From positions 6,696,001 through 6,760,000 of the forward strand of contig BSBM01000252.1 of NCBI GenBank assembly GCA_027924585.1: a stretch of DNA of 64,000 bases, written 5' to 3'. Shown in pieces: positions 33,141 through 44,541 of this stretch (positions are counted from its first letter, which is position 1; each line of letters opens with the position of its first letter). This DNA comes from Larix kaempferi (Eukaryota; Streptophyta; Pinopsida; Pinales; Pinaceae). The position numbers and the translations under genes were made by a program. The notes under the pieces are model-generated. The model made no database searches and had not been told where the DNA came from. It saw only the letters and a program-made list of their open reading frames with translations.

Positions 33141-34414
33141 CTATTCCCTCCGAGGAGGTCTAGCTTCCGCCTCAACGGGATGCGTCTCATAGAAGTATTG
33201 TACTGCATTGGCCACCCGCTGCAGTAGCCGCACCCACTCACCGAGAACACCCACTACCTAGCACTGCATGGCCTCAGGTAGTCAGGCTACCCCTAGTTGT
33301 GGTACTTAGGCAACCATCTGTGATATGTTGCGCCGCAATGTCTGAAGTGTGCGCCCTGCTGTAGCGTCTCCTGCCTCCTCACGTCTACCCCGACGACCAT
33401 GTCTCGGGAAGCCCTTGGGTCTCACTAGGTCTTTGTCTACGAGCAAACAGTCAAACTTTAGCACTTGATACTACCACCAAAACGATTTTTTGCATTTCAA
33501 CTATAATCAAAAAATCCATAAAAATTTAATAAACACAAAACCAAAAGAGTACTCACCGATGTCTCCAAATGCTGCACCTGGTGGGAGCGGCATGTCACGA
33601 TCCTATCTGAATTCTATCCCCGCATAGGGATAATCCTCTATAGCAATCACCTGTCGGTTCCACCAGCGGAAGAACTCCTCAGTATATTGTGACGCCAGAT
33701 GGCCACCACCTTGTCGTGTCAGGATCTCATCCCACTGGGTCAGGGCTGGATCATGGATACTGTGAGGAGGGACATCCACCCTCGGGCTAAGCCCCGAAAC
33801 CCTCTCAAAGAAGAAGCTGCATAGGATGCTACCATACCTGAAGTTTTTGGCCTTCCCCTCTTTGCATTCCATCAATTGTGTCTTCATAGACACCAACATA
33901 GTAGTATACCAGTTGAATATCATAGGTTGCATGCATTGTGATACGTAGAACATCACTGGCCTAGATGTCTGGTGCAGTGCTTTGGATCCAGTGATCTGCA
34001 CCAGGGTAGCCACAATGATCTTTGTGCTCAGATCTACTATGGCATTGACAAGCACTTGGCTTCCCACTGCTCGTGTGTTTGCGGGACAATACCTTACTAT
34101 GTAGTCCTGAACAATGATCCCACCACCACGGTCCGAGACCGAAGACTACCCACCTCCCCTCTACGAGACAAACCAGTAATGAAGTAGATATCCTCCACTT
34201 CCAGTGTAAGGGTTTTCTCGTTGAGGATAAATTTTTGTGCATCCACATCCCAGTAGTCTATCAGGTGATGGAGTAATAGGTTTTGGGCCCTTAAACCCCC
34301 TATACTCTAGAACTTGTATAACCCACATGCTTGCAATGCCTGCTGCGCTTGCAAATCATTGCGCACGGCCTCATCAACCTGGTCATGCTCTCTCTCCCTC
34401 CACTCTAGAACCAT
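33141..34414 (-). pseudogene. Antisense gene in the 3' region of element D, probably spliced
   Basis: Minus-strand frame from ATG 34414: ...EKTLTLEVEDIYF, ITGLSRRGEV (about 34170), then a frameshift near 34120 into a long open frame (33603-34110). That frame includes SKALHQTSRPV, FNWYTTMLVSM, FRYGSILCSFFFERV and a TEEFFRWWNRQ region. After one TAG (33603-33605), ten more codons lead to GGAGACATCG and a splice donor. A last exon (33437-33141) ends PPRRE-TAG. The ITGLS motif, FNW and F-Y blocks parallel A's sense extra ORF. Tat elements such as Grande are known for antisense ORFs. A polypyrimidine tract and AG lie just upstream of ATG 34414, so earlier exons are possible. Confidence 0.65.
33438..33556 (-). 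other. Candidate intron in the antisense gene of D
   Basis: 119 bases on the minus strand from GTGAGT to TCGTAG, T-rich. Removing it joins GAC-ATC-G to AC-AAA-GAC and keeps the frame open through LVRPKGFPRHGRRGRREE. Without splicing the frame stops within about 17 codons of the donor. An antisense intron is not removed from the sense genomic RNA, so it can persist through retrotransposition. Confidence 0.6.
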
Positions 34415-36770
34415 CCTAGAGTGCAAAGAAAACAAGTTTTGGTCAGTTTCATGATTAAAAAAATTTCCATGGCCGTACCCGTGGGCTAATTTGTATACAG
34501 TGGCGGGTACCCACGGGCAGTCTATTTTTTGACTGGGCATTTGGTGCCCTACCCACGACCCGCATAGTTATGGGCCGCGGGTAGAACCGAAGCCATCTAG
34601 GGCTTGGCCAAACTAAAAACCCACCAGTAAAAACGGAAATAAAAACATTAAAATGAAAGGTATGGAAGTAACCACCAACCTGCTCCGGACGGTTCACTGA
34701 ACGGTCGCTTGTAGCTCCCAGGATCGGCAATTGAAGTTTCAGGTGAAAACTAACCAAATAACTCCAAATTGGTGAATAGTGCAAATGAATTGTAATTTGG
34801 AAAATTTTATTACTATTTATAATTTTCTGGACCCACTTCTCTATAGTTTTTGCCATTTTGAGCCGTTATGAACTAATATCGTGTCATGGAGTAGTGTTTT
34901 TTAAACAGATTTCCTCGGCGAAAGTTGTTCTGAACCATTTCACACCCACGGCAGGTACGTTTCACACCTGGTGTATAGGTTAGATGCCATTTTTGCATGC
35001 ATTATGCATTTGACCTATTAACCATTTTCATAAACCCTAGGTGTGACCCCACTTCGTAACTGACATAGAACCTTCACACTACTTTAGAAGTGTTGTTATG
35101 TGGTGGTAGGGATTTTCCAAACATGGGTACCCTAGTTAGAACCCCTTTATGCATTCTGGTGCCCATGCCATTGTTTGTCCTTAGGATTGGGAGTCATTTG
35201 TAGTCATGCCATGACATTGCAATAAAGATGCATACTCTACTTTGTCTTATGCTAGCCATCTCCTTTAAGGACTCCCCTCAGTTATATCATGTTGTGATTG
35301 CATTGCATCATCCTGCTTGCTACTTGAGCCTTGTGCCGACTCCTGCTTACTCAATTGTTAGCTTGGTGCCTGAGAACTTTCCCCTGTCGAGCCTTGCAGA
35401 GCTTATATTTTCCTTTCACAATTTGATGACCTATTGACCTTAAGGGAACATACCCCCTAGTGTCCACATCCTGCATGCACTTCCTTGCATTGAGCATAGG
35501 TATGTTCCATTGCTTGGGACTAGTCTGCTAGCTATTTGACACTCGTTCCCTCACCTGTTGTACTATAAGCAATTTTATTCTTTTTCAAGCTTTTCCCAAA
35601 TATGAAAAAGACCAAAAAAATCAAATATTCCAAAAATCCGGATGGGATTATGGTCACTATTTCTTGTTGGCAGTTGTTGTGTCGCCTTTGAATAGAGCAT
35701 TCATTCCTCTCTGTATATTATGAGTCGGGACTATAGTTGGGCCTTAGGAGCTGTACTTGTTTCTCAGTTTACTCCACCGATTGGCTAAGCTTCCAATCAT
35801 TATGGAGCCCTCTATAATGCCTCCTGCATTGCACAGTTTATGTCAAGTCTATGTTGCCTGAGTCTATCCATCTGCTCATTCTCTTGTTCAAAAGAAGTCC
35901 TGAAACCAGTGTCAACCACTCCTCAGACCTCTGTACTATCACATGTCGGCCATCCTTATTGAGTCAGTCCATTTCACTTGAGATCTTCCAAATCTTTCAG
36001 CATTGCTGGTACCTCGTGCTGGTCGATGGGGGATTCCTTAATGTCCTCCTTCCAACGAGTCTCGTAACGTCAACTTCAACCCATTTATTCCGGGACTTGA
36101 GGCTTAGAGTTCAGTTGAGTACCTTGAGGCTTGCAGTCATTAGTTCCAAGTTCTCTCATGATTGACAGTTTTGGGTATACATCATTGTCCCCTGATCGAT
36201 GGATTCATCCTAGTGTTCGACTTCAACCCATTTATTCACACTCCGATGATTGTGCTCCGTGCCTTGATGCCCATTGTCATTATTGGTGGGTCATCTCGCG
36301 TCTGTTAATGGTATACATCATTGACCAGTAATCAGATGATGTCTCATCAGGTTTGACCCCAACTCCTTTATTCACTTGATGGAACTTGCACCGTCAAAGA
36401 CTTGTGTAGAAGACCCTAGGCGATTTTGGCATTCAATATGCTACTTATGACTTTCACTTTACATCTGAGATATCACCTCTCATATTTGAGCAGTTTGTAC
36501 CTCCAGGTTTGCACCAGTTGTCTTCTTTTTAGCAGAAGACCATATCTTACTATAGAGGGATCATGGCTATGATCACTTATGACATGTATTCACTATGTAC
36601 TACCTATTCATGGCCATTGTATCAGATTGTTGTACTATATCGACATGTATTCAGAGATACTATTGTATTATGATGAGTGAGTTTCTCTTTCCACTTGTGC
36701 CTCCATCACTCCACTTCTGAGTTTTATAATGTATTTCGGCCATTTTAGCATTAGTCTCTGACCTCACACA
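34415..36770 (+). other. Element D 3' region, non-coding, with degenerate repeats
   Basis: No convincing frame beyond the antisense gene. Degenerate repeats spaced about 140-150 bases share TTCAACCCATTTATTC (about 36073, 36222, and a weaker copy at 36360). Confidence 0.6.
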
Positions 36771-36782
36771 TTAGGGGGCATC
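36771..36782 (+). other. Polypurine tract of element D
   Basis: TTAGGGGGCATC directly before the 3' LTR, a typical Ty3/gypsy form. Confidence 0.8.
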
Positions 36783-37712
36783 TGTTACATCGTAATCTTC
36801 CACCTTGTGAGAATCAACATTATTTGGCCTATAGGATCCATTTCAGTGACTCAGATCCACTTATATCCTTCAGAGATACTAGTTTGCCCTATTTTTATTC
36901 CTACCCGCATGTTGCATCACTATAGCATGCATACCCGTGAGTTGCATCACTATAGCCCGCGGGTATCAAGTAAAATGGTAAAAATCACTATTTATTACTT
37001 TTTACTCCCAGAAAGCGGTCATTGGGTGACCTTTGGCTCTCTGTCTGCCCGAGTAATGCCTCAATGTGTCCTTTCACCTACCTTTGAGAGGACTATATAT
37101 TGAGCACATATGGCTTATGGATGGGAGGAAGAAGAGAATAGCAAGAGAACTCTAGTGGATTTTTTCCCTATCTTGAGTCTACACTCATTGATCCTTGTAG
37201 TTGTGAACCCTTTATGTTCACCTTCCAAAATCCTATCTAGTTTTAGTTTTCCATTCATGGAGGATTGAAGTGGTGGAGGCGCAAGTGGATTGATCTAGAT
37301 CTTGGTTCAGATTAGTTGCCGAAAAGAGGTCGTATCACCTTGTACTTCTTCTTGTTTATTAATAGAAATACTCATAATCTCATCCATTCATGTTGTAAAT
37401 GTCTTTTATTATACATTGGGTTACATTTGCTTGTGATATTATGGACCATCGTTATTGATAATGTTAATGTCATTTATATATTATATGTACTTGTTGGATA
37501 TTGGCTGTCAAGACTAAGTTGCAGATTTCAAGTGCATGGATTGAAAGCTCCAACGGGGATCTACATCAAATGTTTGGATTGAGGTTGGTTACATTTCTCC
37601 ATTATCTTAACATTGTCATTTATAATAGCATTGTTTTGAGAATTGAGTTGAATTCTAGTAGTCATCTGTCTGTTGTGGTATTCCCAAGCCATAGTGAGTT
37701 TTCTCCAATACA
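36783..37712 (+). repeat. 3' LTR of element D
   Basis: 930 bp, matching 15876-16805, followed by TSD GATGT. Confidence 0.93.
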
Positions 37713-37883
37713 GATGTCTACTTTGTCATCAAGTTTTCTTCCTAGTACTAGAACAACATCTTCTTTAATTCCTTTCTTAAGTGCCTTGTTATTTTTCGTT
37801 TCTTCTTTGATTTTTTCTTGGTTGGCAATGAAGGCCTTGATGTTCTTTTCCATTTTTTCGATTTTCTCTTTTAGTTCTGCCAT
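37713..37883 (-). pseudogene. Element C ORF, N-terminal part
   Basis: ATG at 37883-37881, then a Lys/Glu-rich coiled-coil start (MAELKEKIEKMEKNIKAF), cut at the D insertion site. It joins 15870 downward in frame when D is removed, giving one ORF of about 270 codons with a single stop. The short Met-rich start resembles the coiled-coil N-terminus of some chromovirus gag proteins, but no gag domain follows. Confidence 0.6.
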
Positions 37884-39083
37884 GGTTCTTGATCTAGTGT
37901 GGGGAGGTGAATGTTTGGGACCAATTTTGGTAGGACTTAATTAATAATAATTATTGTAAGGAAAATAATTATCATAATTAATGGGTAAAATAAATAAATA
38001 TAATAATTATTATATTTAAATATTTTTATTTTTATTTTCTTTATAATATGGATTTGTGACTTTTAATAAAATTAAATATTAATATAACAACATTTATATA
38101 ATATTTAATTTTTATTAAAAATTAGGTTTTACGTGAAGGAGTTTGAACGAGGGAGTGTGGTAGGTTTGACAGGGAGCTGGAGAAGTGGGGGATGGGTAGC
38201 GAAGGTTTAACAAGGAGTTTGAGGTTGCAGGCGAGGGGGCAAGGGCAGCGTCGGTGGGAGGGCAAGGGCGAGCAAGTGGGAGGGCATGGAGATATGGGGG
38301 TTGCGATTGGTTGAGAGGAACGTGGGTGAGGAGCGCTGTGAGTTTGCAAGTGTGGAGATGGCGAGGGGGAGCATGCTAGTGTAGAAGAAAAGAGGGGAGG
38401 CATAGAGGGAGAGCTGATAGGGGAAGGTGAAGTGTGATGGAGAGGTGAGGTGTGTTGGAGTGAGCTACGGGTTTAGGGAGCATAGGTGCAATAGATATTG
38501 GGAGCAGGCGGTGGTCGAAGGAATGGCTAGTGGGAGTGGGGAGGATGTTCACTGGCAGCGTGGACCAAGAGGGGGTTGGCACGCAAATGAAGAGAAGCAT
38601 GGCGATGGTAAGGAAGGACGTGGGTCAGTGCATGGAGTTGTAAGGGAAGGAGGGCGTGGAATAGGGAGAAGGCACGGGTGGAGGATGGAAGGCGAAGGCG
38701 TGGACGTCCAAGTGGAGAGGAGTAGAGGGGGGAGGGCGGTGGAGAGGAGGAGGAGCTGGAGCGTAGGGTAAAGGAGAGTCTGCTGGGGAAAGTGGGAGGA
38801 TGTGTGAGAGGGAAGCAGTGGAGTGCACAGAGAGCCATGGGGGAAAGAAAGCAGGAACGAGAACGATGTGAGGAACGTAAGGTGAGAGGAGCGACAAAGG
38901 AACTGGAATGTGAGAATTTCCAGAGTGGAGTGGGCGCAAGGATTAGATTGTGTGAGGGTGCAGTGGATGGAGGAGTGAAGTGAAGTGAATGGGGTGAGGG
39001 AAATTGTTGACGAGCCAAATCCGAGCTCAGAGGAGCGATACCGCAGCAACGGTATTCGGTTGGACTTGAAGGGAGAGCCGAAA
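37884..39083 (-). other. Element C leader: AT-rich part and purine/pyrimidine-skewed part
   Basis: 37930-38130 is very AT-rich. 38140-39000 is almost all A/G on the + strand with GTG- and GGAG-rich runs, so the element RNA leader (minus) is pyrimidine-rich. Long frames at 38527-39109 come from this skew and are low-complexity Ser/Pro/Leu/His strings, not supported as genes. Confidence 0.65.
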
Positions 39084-39099
39084 CCAAGCTCTGATACCA
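39084..39099 (-). other. Primer binding site of element C (tRNA-iMet)
   Basis: Minus strand TGGTATCAGAGCTTGG, two bases inside the 5' LTR. Confidence 0.93.
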
Positions 39100-39101
39100 A
39101 A

Positions 39102-39313
39102 TGCAGCAACCTATCTGGTTGGACTTTTAATAGTTGAATCCGACTCTCATATTGAATAATAAATAAGAATAATATATTTGATGATGATGATAAATTACAA
39201 TAAGATGGCCTTTATAGGGCTTGAGGAAGCATAGTGAAGGGTTACGCCCTTTCACTAGTAACCTAATAATCTATTAATTTATAAATAATAATATTAAATA
39301 AATATTCACAACA
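39102..39313 (-). repeat. 5' LTR of element C
   Basis: 212 bp; on the minus strand it reads TGTTGTGAAT ... TTGCTGCA. Followed by TSD TCTTG (39314-39318). Confidence 0.92.
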
Positions 39314-39899
39314 TCTTGTAAAGGCGGTCCAAATCTTGAGCTCTAGATTCCTCCTGAATCGGCTCGCTATATCTATGTCCATCTGCAGGGTCCAATGGTG
39401 CGATGACCCTAAGATGCTTTCCTTCAAAGATCATCTTCTTTGTCTTCAGGTTTATTATGGTGAGGTTATTGCTAGCCCAGTTAATTCCTAACAACACAGG
39501 AAAAGGATGACTATCATCGACAATCTCGATAACCTTTAAATCTACATGACTCTATACTCCATCAATGTCAACAATCACATTGGCTAATCATCCAAAGGGT
39601 ATGACTTTCTCCTGATTGGCCATTCTCAACTGGATAGGTGACCATAATAGATTTGGTCTCCCCATCTGTTGCCATGTCTGTTTGGTTAAGACATTTACTT
39701 CTAATCCTAGATCAAGAATGATCTCATCCATTTCATAATCTCCTATCTGTGCTTTGAGCCTCATTTCTTTGCCTGTTCTCTTGTGTTTTTTGATGTGATG
39801 AACTGCGCTATCGGTAGTTTCACTTTTGATGCGTGGTTCATACTGGTCTAACAACTTCTGCAACTCTGCTATAGCATTTGGGCTCTTCAACAACTTCAT
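39314..39899 (-). pseudogene. Element B aspartic protease
   Basis: Homologous to A 4465-5050. The active-site region reads ILDLGLEVNVL, so the Asp is present but the usual Ser after Gly is Leu. The C-terminal LLGINWASNNLTIINL is intact. The frame runs into the C insertion site near LDRLYKM. Confidence 0.82.
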
Positions 39900-40064
39900 G
39901 CAGCTCCTGAGGAACTACGCAACAGAGGTTCATGTCTCTGCTATAGCACTCGTTCTGTCATAAGCAGCCAACATATCTTCCATATGCGGTATTTCGTTGC
40001 ACAACGGGATTCTTGGCGATCTAGGTGCTTATTCTTTGAAGATATCCTACGCTTCTTCAAAGGC

Positions 40065-40800
40065 TTAACTATTTTTCTTCAAGTCGAAAGCAAGTGCTTT
40101 CCCAACAACTTTCCTTATCCATATCGTTTCAAGAGGGGTCTGCTTAGTGTTGAAATCTCCAAAAGTCGAAGCTTCTGCTCCTCTATCTCTTCCCGTTGTA
40201 GCGCCACTTTGTGTCACTACATTGATACTTGGATTCGTAGGTCTCCTTTCTGCTGCGATCAACTGGATGTTTGGGTTCGGCTCCTCCAACCATTTTTCTG
40301 TATTTCTACCTCTAACACTAGGCAGTCTTCAATAACATGATCAAATGATTGACAATAACTACATGTTGTGCATGGTTTGGTACAGTCCCTAGATACATGG
40401 CCTGCTTGGCCACAGTTGTAACAGATTACTTGAACTCAGCCTCACCCCTGTGTTGGGCCATTATTTTTTCCTCTCCCGTGGTATCCTCTGCGGCCTCTGT
40501 ATGCTCCTTGATCTTGCAGTGCATTTTCTTATTTCTACGGAGTCTCTCCTTGGACTCTGTACATTCCTCCATACATATGCTCAATATCTTTCTTCCTTTC
40601 TAGCATGAGCTCATATGCATAGCAATTGGACTCATCATGCCCAACTGATTTACAGAAATTACAGTATAGGGTTTTAGGTGTTCTTACGTATTTCTGTATC
40701 AGGTGGCAGTCTTCTGGCCGGTGTCCTCTAGTTCTACAAATTTCACACCATGGCCCTTGGTTCAGATTTAATGGGTTTGGTCCACCCATGTTAAGGAAGT
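40065..40800 (-). pseudogene. Element B nucleocapsid with zinc knuckles
   Basis: Minus-strand knuckles include CEICRTRGHRPEDC and CNFCKSVGHDESNC (40535-40789), a CYNCGQAGHVSRDC-type finger near 40390-40430, and CSYCQSFDHVIEDC near 40330-40370. It confirms that the extra fingers seen in A are a family feature. Confidence 0.75.
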
Positions 40801-41730
40801 CTTGGAATAAAGGACAATGATCCTTAGTGTGTCCTTCCCCTTTACAGCCTATACACTAGACTTCCTGTCTCTCTTTCTTTCCTTTCTTGATATCTTGTAA
40901 TTGTAGTGTCAAGATAGCTAACTAGTTCTGAATCTGCAACATGCCAGTGCTAGTTTCTCCCATGGGTAAAGCTTCCAGCTTCATCGCGATCTCTAATGCT
41001 TTTGCCTGCAAAGCCACTTTATATTGCATCAACAGTTGTCTGATATGGGGCAACAACATGGCTATAAACCACTCCAGACCGTTTCATTAGGTTTCTATTT
41101 GATCTCTTTCAACTCTGTGATGCACTGTGACTCTGACTTCGGCTTCTTAAATTCTGCTAAGAGTGCAGCCTTAATTTCTGCAAGGATTCTTTGTTGTCCC
41201 TACGAGTATTTCATGAACCAATGCAAGGCTCTGTCTCTAAAGGTGGTGATGAGTTGTGCTTTCTTAATAGCATCGTCTTGTACTTGTTTAACACTCCAAA
41301 TGGCTTCACATAGAAACCGATGCTGATCAGGGTCTTCTAGACCCGTCCCTTTGAATATCGACAGCTTAATATCCTCGATCATGCTTCTTCTAGGTGGTGG
41401 AGGGTTTTGTGTAGGTTGCTGAGCAAAAAAGATAAACGGAATGGTCTGAGTGCTAGGGATATTTGCAATAGGGGGGTTCTGGACTGGCTGAGTTTGTGCA
41501 ATGGAAGGCGTGGTGTTCCCACCCAGTGGATTCTGCGGAGTAATAAGCTGATAGGTGGAAGATAGAGGTGCGGTTTGGCTATCAGGTTCATCTTCTGAAT
41601 CAATGTCTACGTTGAGTCCAGGTCCACTAGCAGTCTTCTTAGGTGTATATTTATACATTTTCCCACTTCTTAGATTATGTGTCTCCTCGTCTGACTCACT
41701 AAAAATTTTATTGACCATTACAGAGTTCAA
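40801..41730 (-). pseudogene. Element B gag capsid region
   Basis: Opens at the conserved ATG-GTC near 41718 (MVNKIFSESDEETHNL), passes a Pro/Gln/Thr-rich stretch and enters the capsid (FKGTGLEDPDQHRFLCEAIW, LHWFMKY) in one continuous frame. After KPNETVW about 75 bases are missing relative to A and the frame shifts before the LLPHIRQ segment. Stops follow. Confidence 0.82.
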
Positions 41731-41734
41731 AATT

Positions 41735-42244
41735 TTACTGCATTCTAAGAACACCTTTCTCAGCTAAAAGAATTTTAATGTATATATTGAGGTTGTTCAG
41801 ATACTTACCTCTGATTCCCTTGAAAAAATCTCTTTCTACTGCATTGTAGGACTTTAGCATGTCCAGAGCGAACTGCATCACAAAACTTTGTAATGTACTG
41901 TCAACCCAGAAGTCGACTGCTCGTAAGAATGGACTATCTAGTGCTTTGAGCCTTTCAGTCAGCTCCGGTGTCCACTCGATCGATACGTCTCGCAGGGTAG
42001 AGTTTCTGTGTTCTACGAGCCTTGACAACCAATTGTGTATCTCATTCCCAAAAGACGCCCAAAAAAATTCATGAACGTCTTTCCACAGGTATTTATTCAA
42101 CCACTGAATGTCAGAGAGATGTGGGTGTCTGTTTTCTTTCCTTGTGAAGTCTCTCTCTGTCTTGTCACACCAAGCCCAGATTTCTTTCTTGTCTGGATAC
42201 CAAAAGTTGACGCCCAGCTCAACTTCTTCTACTTCGCACACCAC
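41735..42244 (-). pseudogene. Element B ORF1 (intact small ORF before gag)
   Basis: Open for about 169 codons on the minus strand with no internal stop. Homologous to A 1880-2389 along its whole length (KTERDFTRKENRHP, RAVDFWVDSTLQSF, LLAEKGVLRMQ). The first codon in this frame is GTG, so the true start is uncertain. It ends at CAG-TAA, just before the gag ATG, in a different frame from gag. Function unknown. Confidence 0.7.
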
Positions 42245-42270
42245 GACTTCAACTCATCATGGATTCTTGT

Positions 42271-42286
42271 CCCGGTAATAGAACCA
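42271..42286 (-). other. Primer binding site of element B
   Basis: Minus strand TGGTTCTATTACCGGG, two bases from the LTR. Together with the A version it fits a tRNA-Asp-type consensus. Confidence 0.6.
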
Positions 42287-42288
42287 TT

Positions 42289-43863
42289 TGTTGGCTTATA
42301 AACTAATCTAGAGGTTTCCAATGTAGACCTAGGTTCTTCGCGGTTTCAAGGAACCAACAAAACCCCTTCTCACCGGCCCATTTGGAAATAGCCTACGAAC
42401 AGGCTGAGGTCTCACCCGAGGTGTAGCTATGGGGGCACTGCGGAATCAAGTTTCCACAATGATGTGATGAGTTGTTTAGACAGGACTACTGCGCAATGCA
42501 CTATTAGAATTGCACTGCGTGACGATAGACTGCGTTGTGGTCCTTACTTCTGCAAGCGAATATGCTTGCGGAACCAGCACATCTACGGACTGCGCGGTTC
42601 GGATAGAATATGAATCACAGGACAACACAACTTACTTATACACTTCCTCGTTCAAACTTAACCACTGTGAAGACTTTACTTTAACACTTAATCATCCATC
42701 TACTGCCTTAGATTATTTAACTTTATAACAAATGCAAGCAAACAAAGCATACGATGCTGCACACTCCCAGTGTGGTGTGTCTAAAGAGTTACACAACCCA
42801 AACTCTACATACACCTGTGATTATACCATAAATTGATACGTTCGTAGACTTAGGGTACTGAGCATTCATCATTCATCCATTCACACAATACTTAACCTAT
42901 TATTTCCATCTTTCTCCTATGGCGAATACATATAAAAGCATTGATATAACAGCTGATAAATAAGAACTCAGACATTCATTCGTAAGCAAACAGACAAGTG
43001 CAAAATGTAAACAATCACACTACACAGGATTTAACATGGTTCACCCCCCGGATGGGAGCTACGTCCACAAGAACTGTTGTTGTATTAGTATTTTAGGAAG
43101 GGTACAACAGTTCTTTGTCTGTGCACTCAACTGTAGACTCTCTTCTCTCTCTCAATAGGCCTCTGCACACACAGTTTGTAGAGCCTTTACAAAATGTTCC
43201 TCAACAGAGATTTATCAAATCAATAATGAGAACAATACAAAATGAAGAGTAACCCTTTCCCATACAAAAATGCCTTATTTATAGATCATGCCCGTAGGTC
43301 ATGTCTTTACAATTAGAAGGCAAAAAACCTTAGGTTTACAAAACTGTCACGGTTTTCCCTTAACTGAACTACTGGCTTCTAGTAGCGAATATTCCATCAT
43401 GGCCACCTTCAGCGCATGCCTCACGTCACTATCGGCGTTCCTATTGCACGCATGCCAATAGGTAGGTTTCACCGAGCCATTCTTCCTATAACGGTCTCGT
43501 GTGACTGGTTCACGTAGTGGTTCTTTCGCATGTGTGACCTTTTGCTTTCTTCCGCTTATGCTCCTTACCCATCGCCTGGCACTCCTAGAGCATCTTTACC
43601 AAAAATAGACCATCGATTTTCTAACCAGAATCTGTGTCGTCTTCTGTCCAACACTCTGCTTTCCCGAATCCATGTAGACTGGACACATCACAGTGTTGTC
43701 TCCTTGTAACATTGATCTTTGCAGCTCTTCCGACGCTATGCTACGCGCAACTTCGCAGCATCCAAAATACTTATACAAAAAATATTCCAACTGAACTGCG
43801 CTCAGCTCCGTAGTTCCAAAAACCCTTCTTGCTCAAAATGCCCCACTTGGTCCAAGCCCAACA
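42289..43863 (-). repeat. 5' LTR of element B
   Basis: 1575 bp, reverse complement of the A LTR family (TGTTGGGCTTGG ... TATAAGCCAACA on the minus strand) with many substitutions. Its 3' LTR partner is outside the window. Confidence 0.9.
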
Positions 43864-44541
43864 CGTTGGTGCATCAAAGCTCATGACGAGCCAAACTGGA
43901 CAGATTTTTGCCAACTCCTTCTACAACAATTTGTTCCTAGTGCTATTGATGAATTCATAGGAGCACTCACTAAACTTCGTCAAATTGGCACTGTGAGAGA
44001 GTATCAAACCTAATTTGAGAAACTGACCAATCACACAGAAGGATTATCTGATGAATTCTATAGGATTTTTTTTATTAGTGGTCTCCAAGATGAAATCCGC
44101 TCAGAGGTTTAAATGTTCTATCCCAACACAATGATGGAAGTCCTAGGGTTGGCTAAGTTGGCAGAGGACAATATCACAGCCCAACAACGCTCCATCTCCA
44201 CTTTTGTTCCATTCAGAAATATGGTTTCCCAATGACCTCCTATCACGCTAGCTCCTCGACCAACTCCTATCAAGCATTTGTCTGAAGTAGAGATGCGAGC
44301 ACGTGGAGAAAAAGGGCTTTGTTATAATTGTAATGAGAAATTCACTCGGGGACATAGATGTGTTGAGAAAAAAATCTATCTCTTGGATGTGGATTCTCTA
44401 CCCACCTCTGAACTTGGTGAAGAAGCTCCAAATACAATAGATGATCAGGTCAACATTCAACAGCTTCCTGTTGACCCCCCATCTCAAGACGAACACCCAG
44501 AGATATATCTCCATGCTTTAGCTAGAGTCACCACCCCATAA
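43864..44541 (+). pseudogene. Element F gag, C-terminal half
   Basis: Reads FIGALTKLRQIGTVREYQ, FISGLQDEIRSEV, then the basic linker and a CCHC-type finger YNCNEKFTRGHRC (CX2CX4... spacing variant of chromoviruses) at about 44320-44360. Stops at several Gln/Arg positions. Confidence 0.8.

Larger units (their letters stand above)
15876..37712 (+). mobile_element. Element D: Tat-type Ty3/gypsy retrotransposon (about 14.5 kb plus copia E)
   Basis: LTRs of 930 bp each (15876-16805, 36783-37712) with an exact TSD GATGT (15871-15875, 37713-37717). It holds a PBS, a long leader (interrupted by E), a single gag-pol frame 25736-32425, a second RNase H ORF 32539-32967, an antisense gene 33141-34414, a 3' region and a polypurine tract. 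Gag-pol has 16 internal stops (10 TAG, 5 TGA, 1 TAA by my reading) and no frameshift. Dual RNase H plus an antisense ORF is the Tat pattern. Confidence 0.93.
14802..39313 (-). mobile_element. Element C: non-autonomous LTR retrotransposon (about 2.7 kb plus passenger D)
   Basis: Direct terminal repeats at 14802-15014 and 39102-39313 (TGCAGCAA ... TTCACAACA as read on +) flanked by an exact 5-bp duplication TCTTG (14797-14801 and 39314-39318). A primer site for tRNA-iMet at 39084-39099 shows it runs on the minus strand. Without D its length is about 2670 bp. It encodes one ORF with no protease, RT, RNase H or integrase. Next to its 3' LTR it retains a sequence reading SFEDKDF on the minus strand, like the chromovirus end in F, suggesting descent from a chromovirus by internal replacement. 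Confidence 0.88.
1..43863 (-). mobile_element. Element B: Ty3/gypsy (Athila/Tat-like), split and truncated by the window
   Basis: Minus-strand copy of the same family as element A. Its surviving pieces are 1-268, 13852-14801 and 39314-43863. They join exactly where A and C are inserted: the reverse complement of 13852 onward followed by 268 downward restores the sequence found near 5990-6010 in A, and 14801 continues at 39319 once the TCTTG duplication is removed. Its 5' LTR is at 42289-43863. Its 3' LTR and the end of pol lie left of base 1. It is older than A and C, which sit inside it. Stops and small deletions show it is dead. Confidence 0.88.

Noticed and set aside
38527-39109. Long overlapping minus-strand frames of 186 residues
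   Set aside because: They come from the purine/pyrimidine-skewed leader of element C. The products are low-complexity Ser/Pro/Leu/His strings, open in two frames at once.
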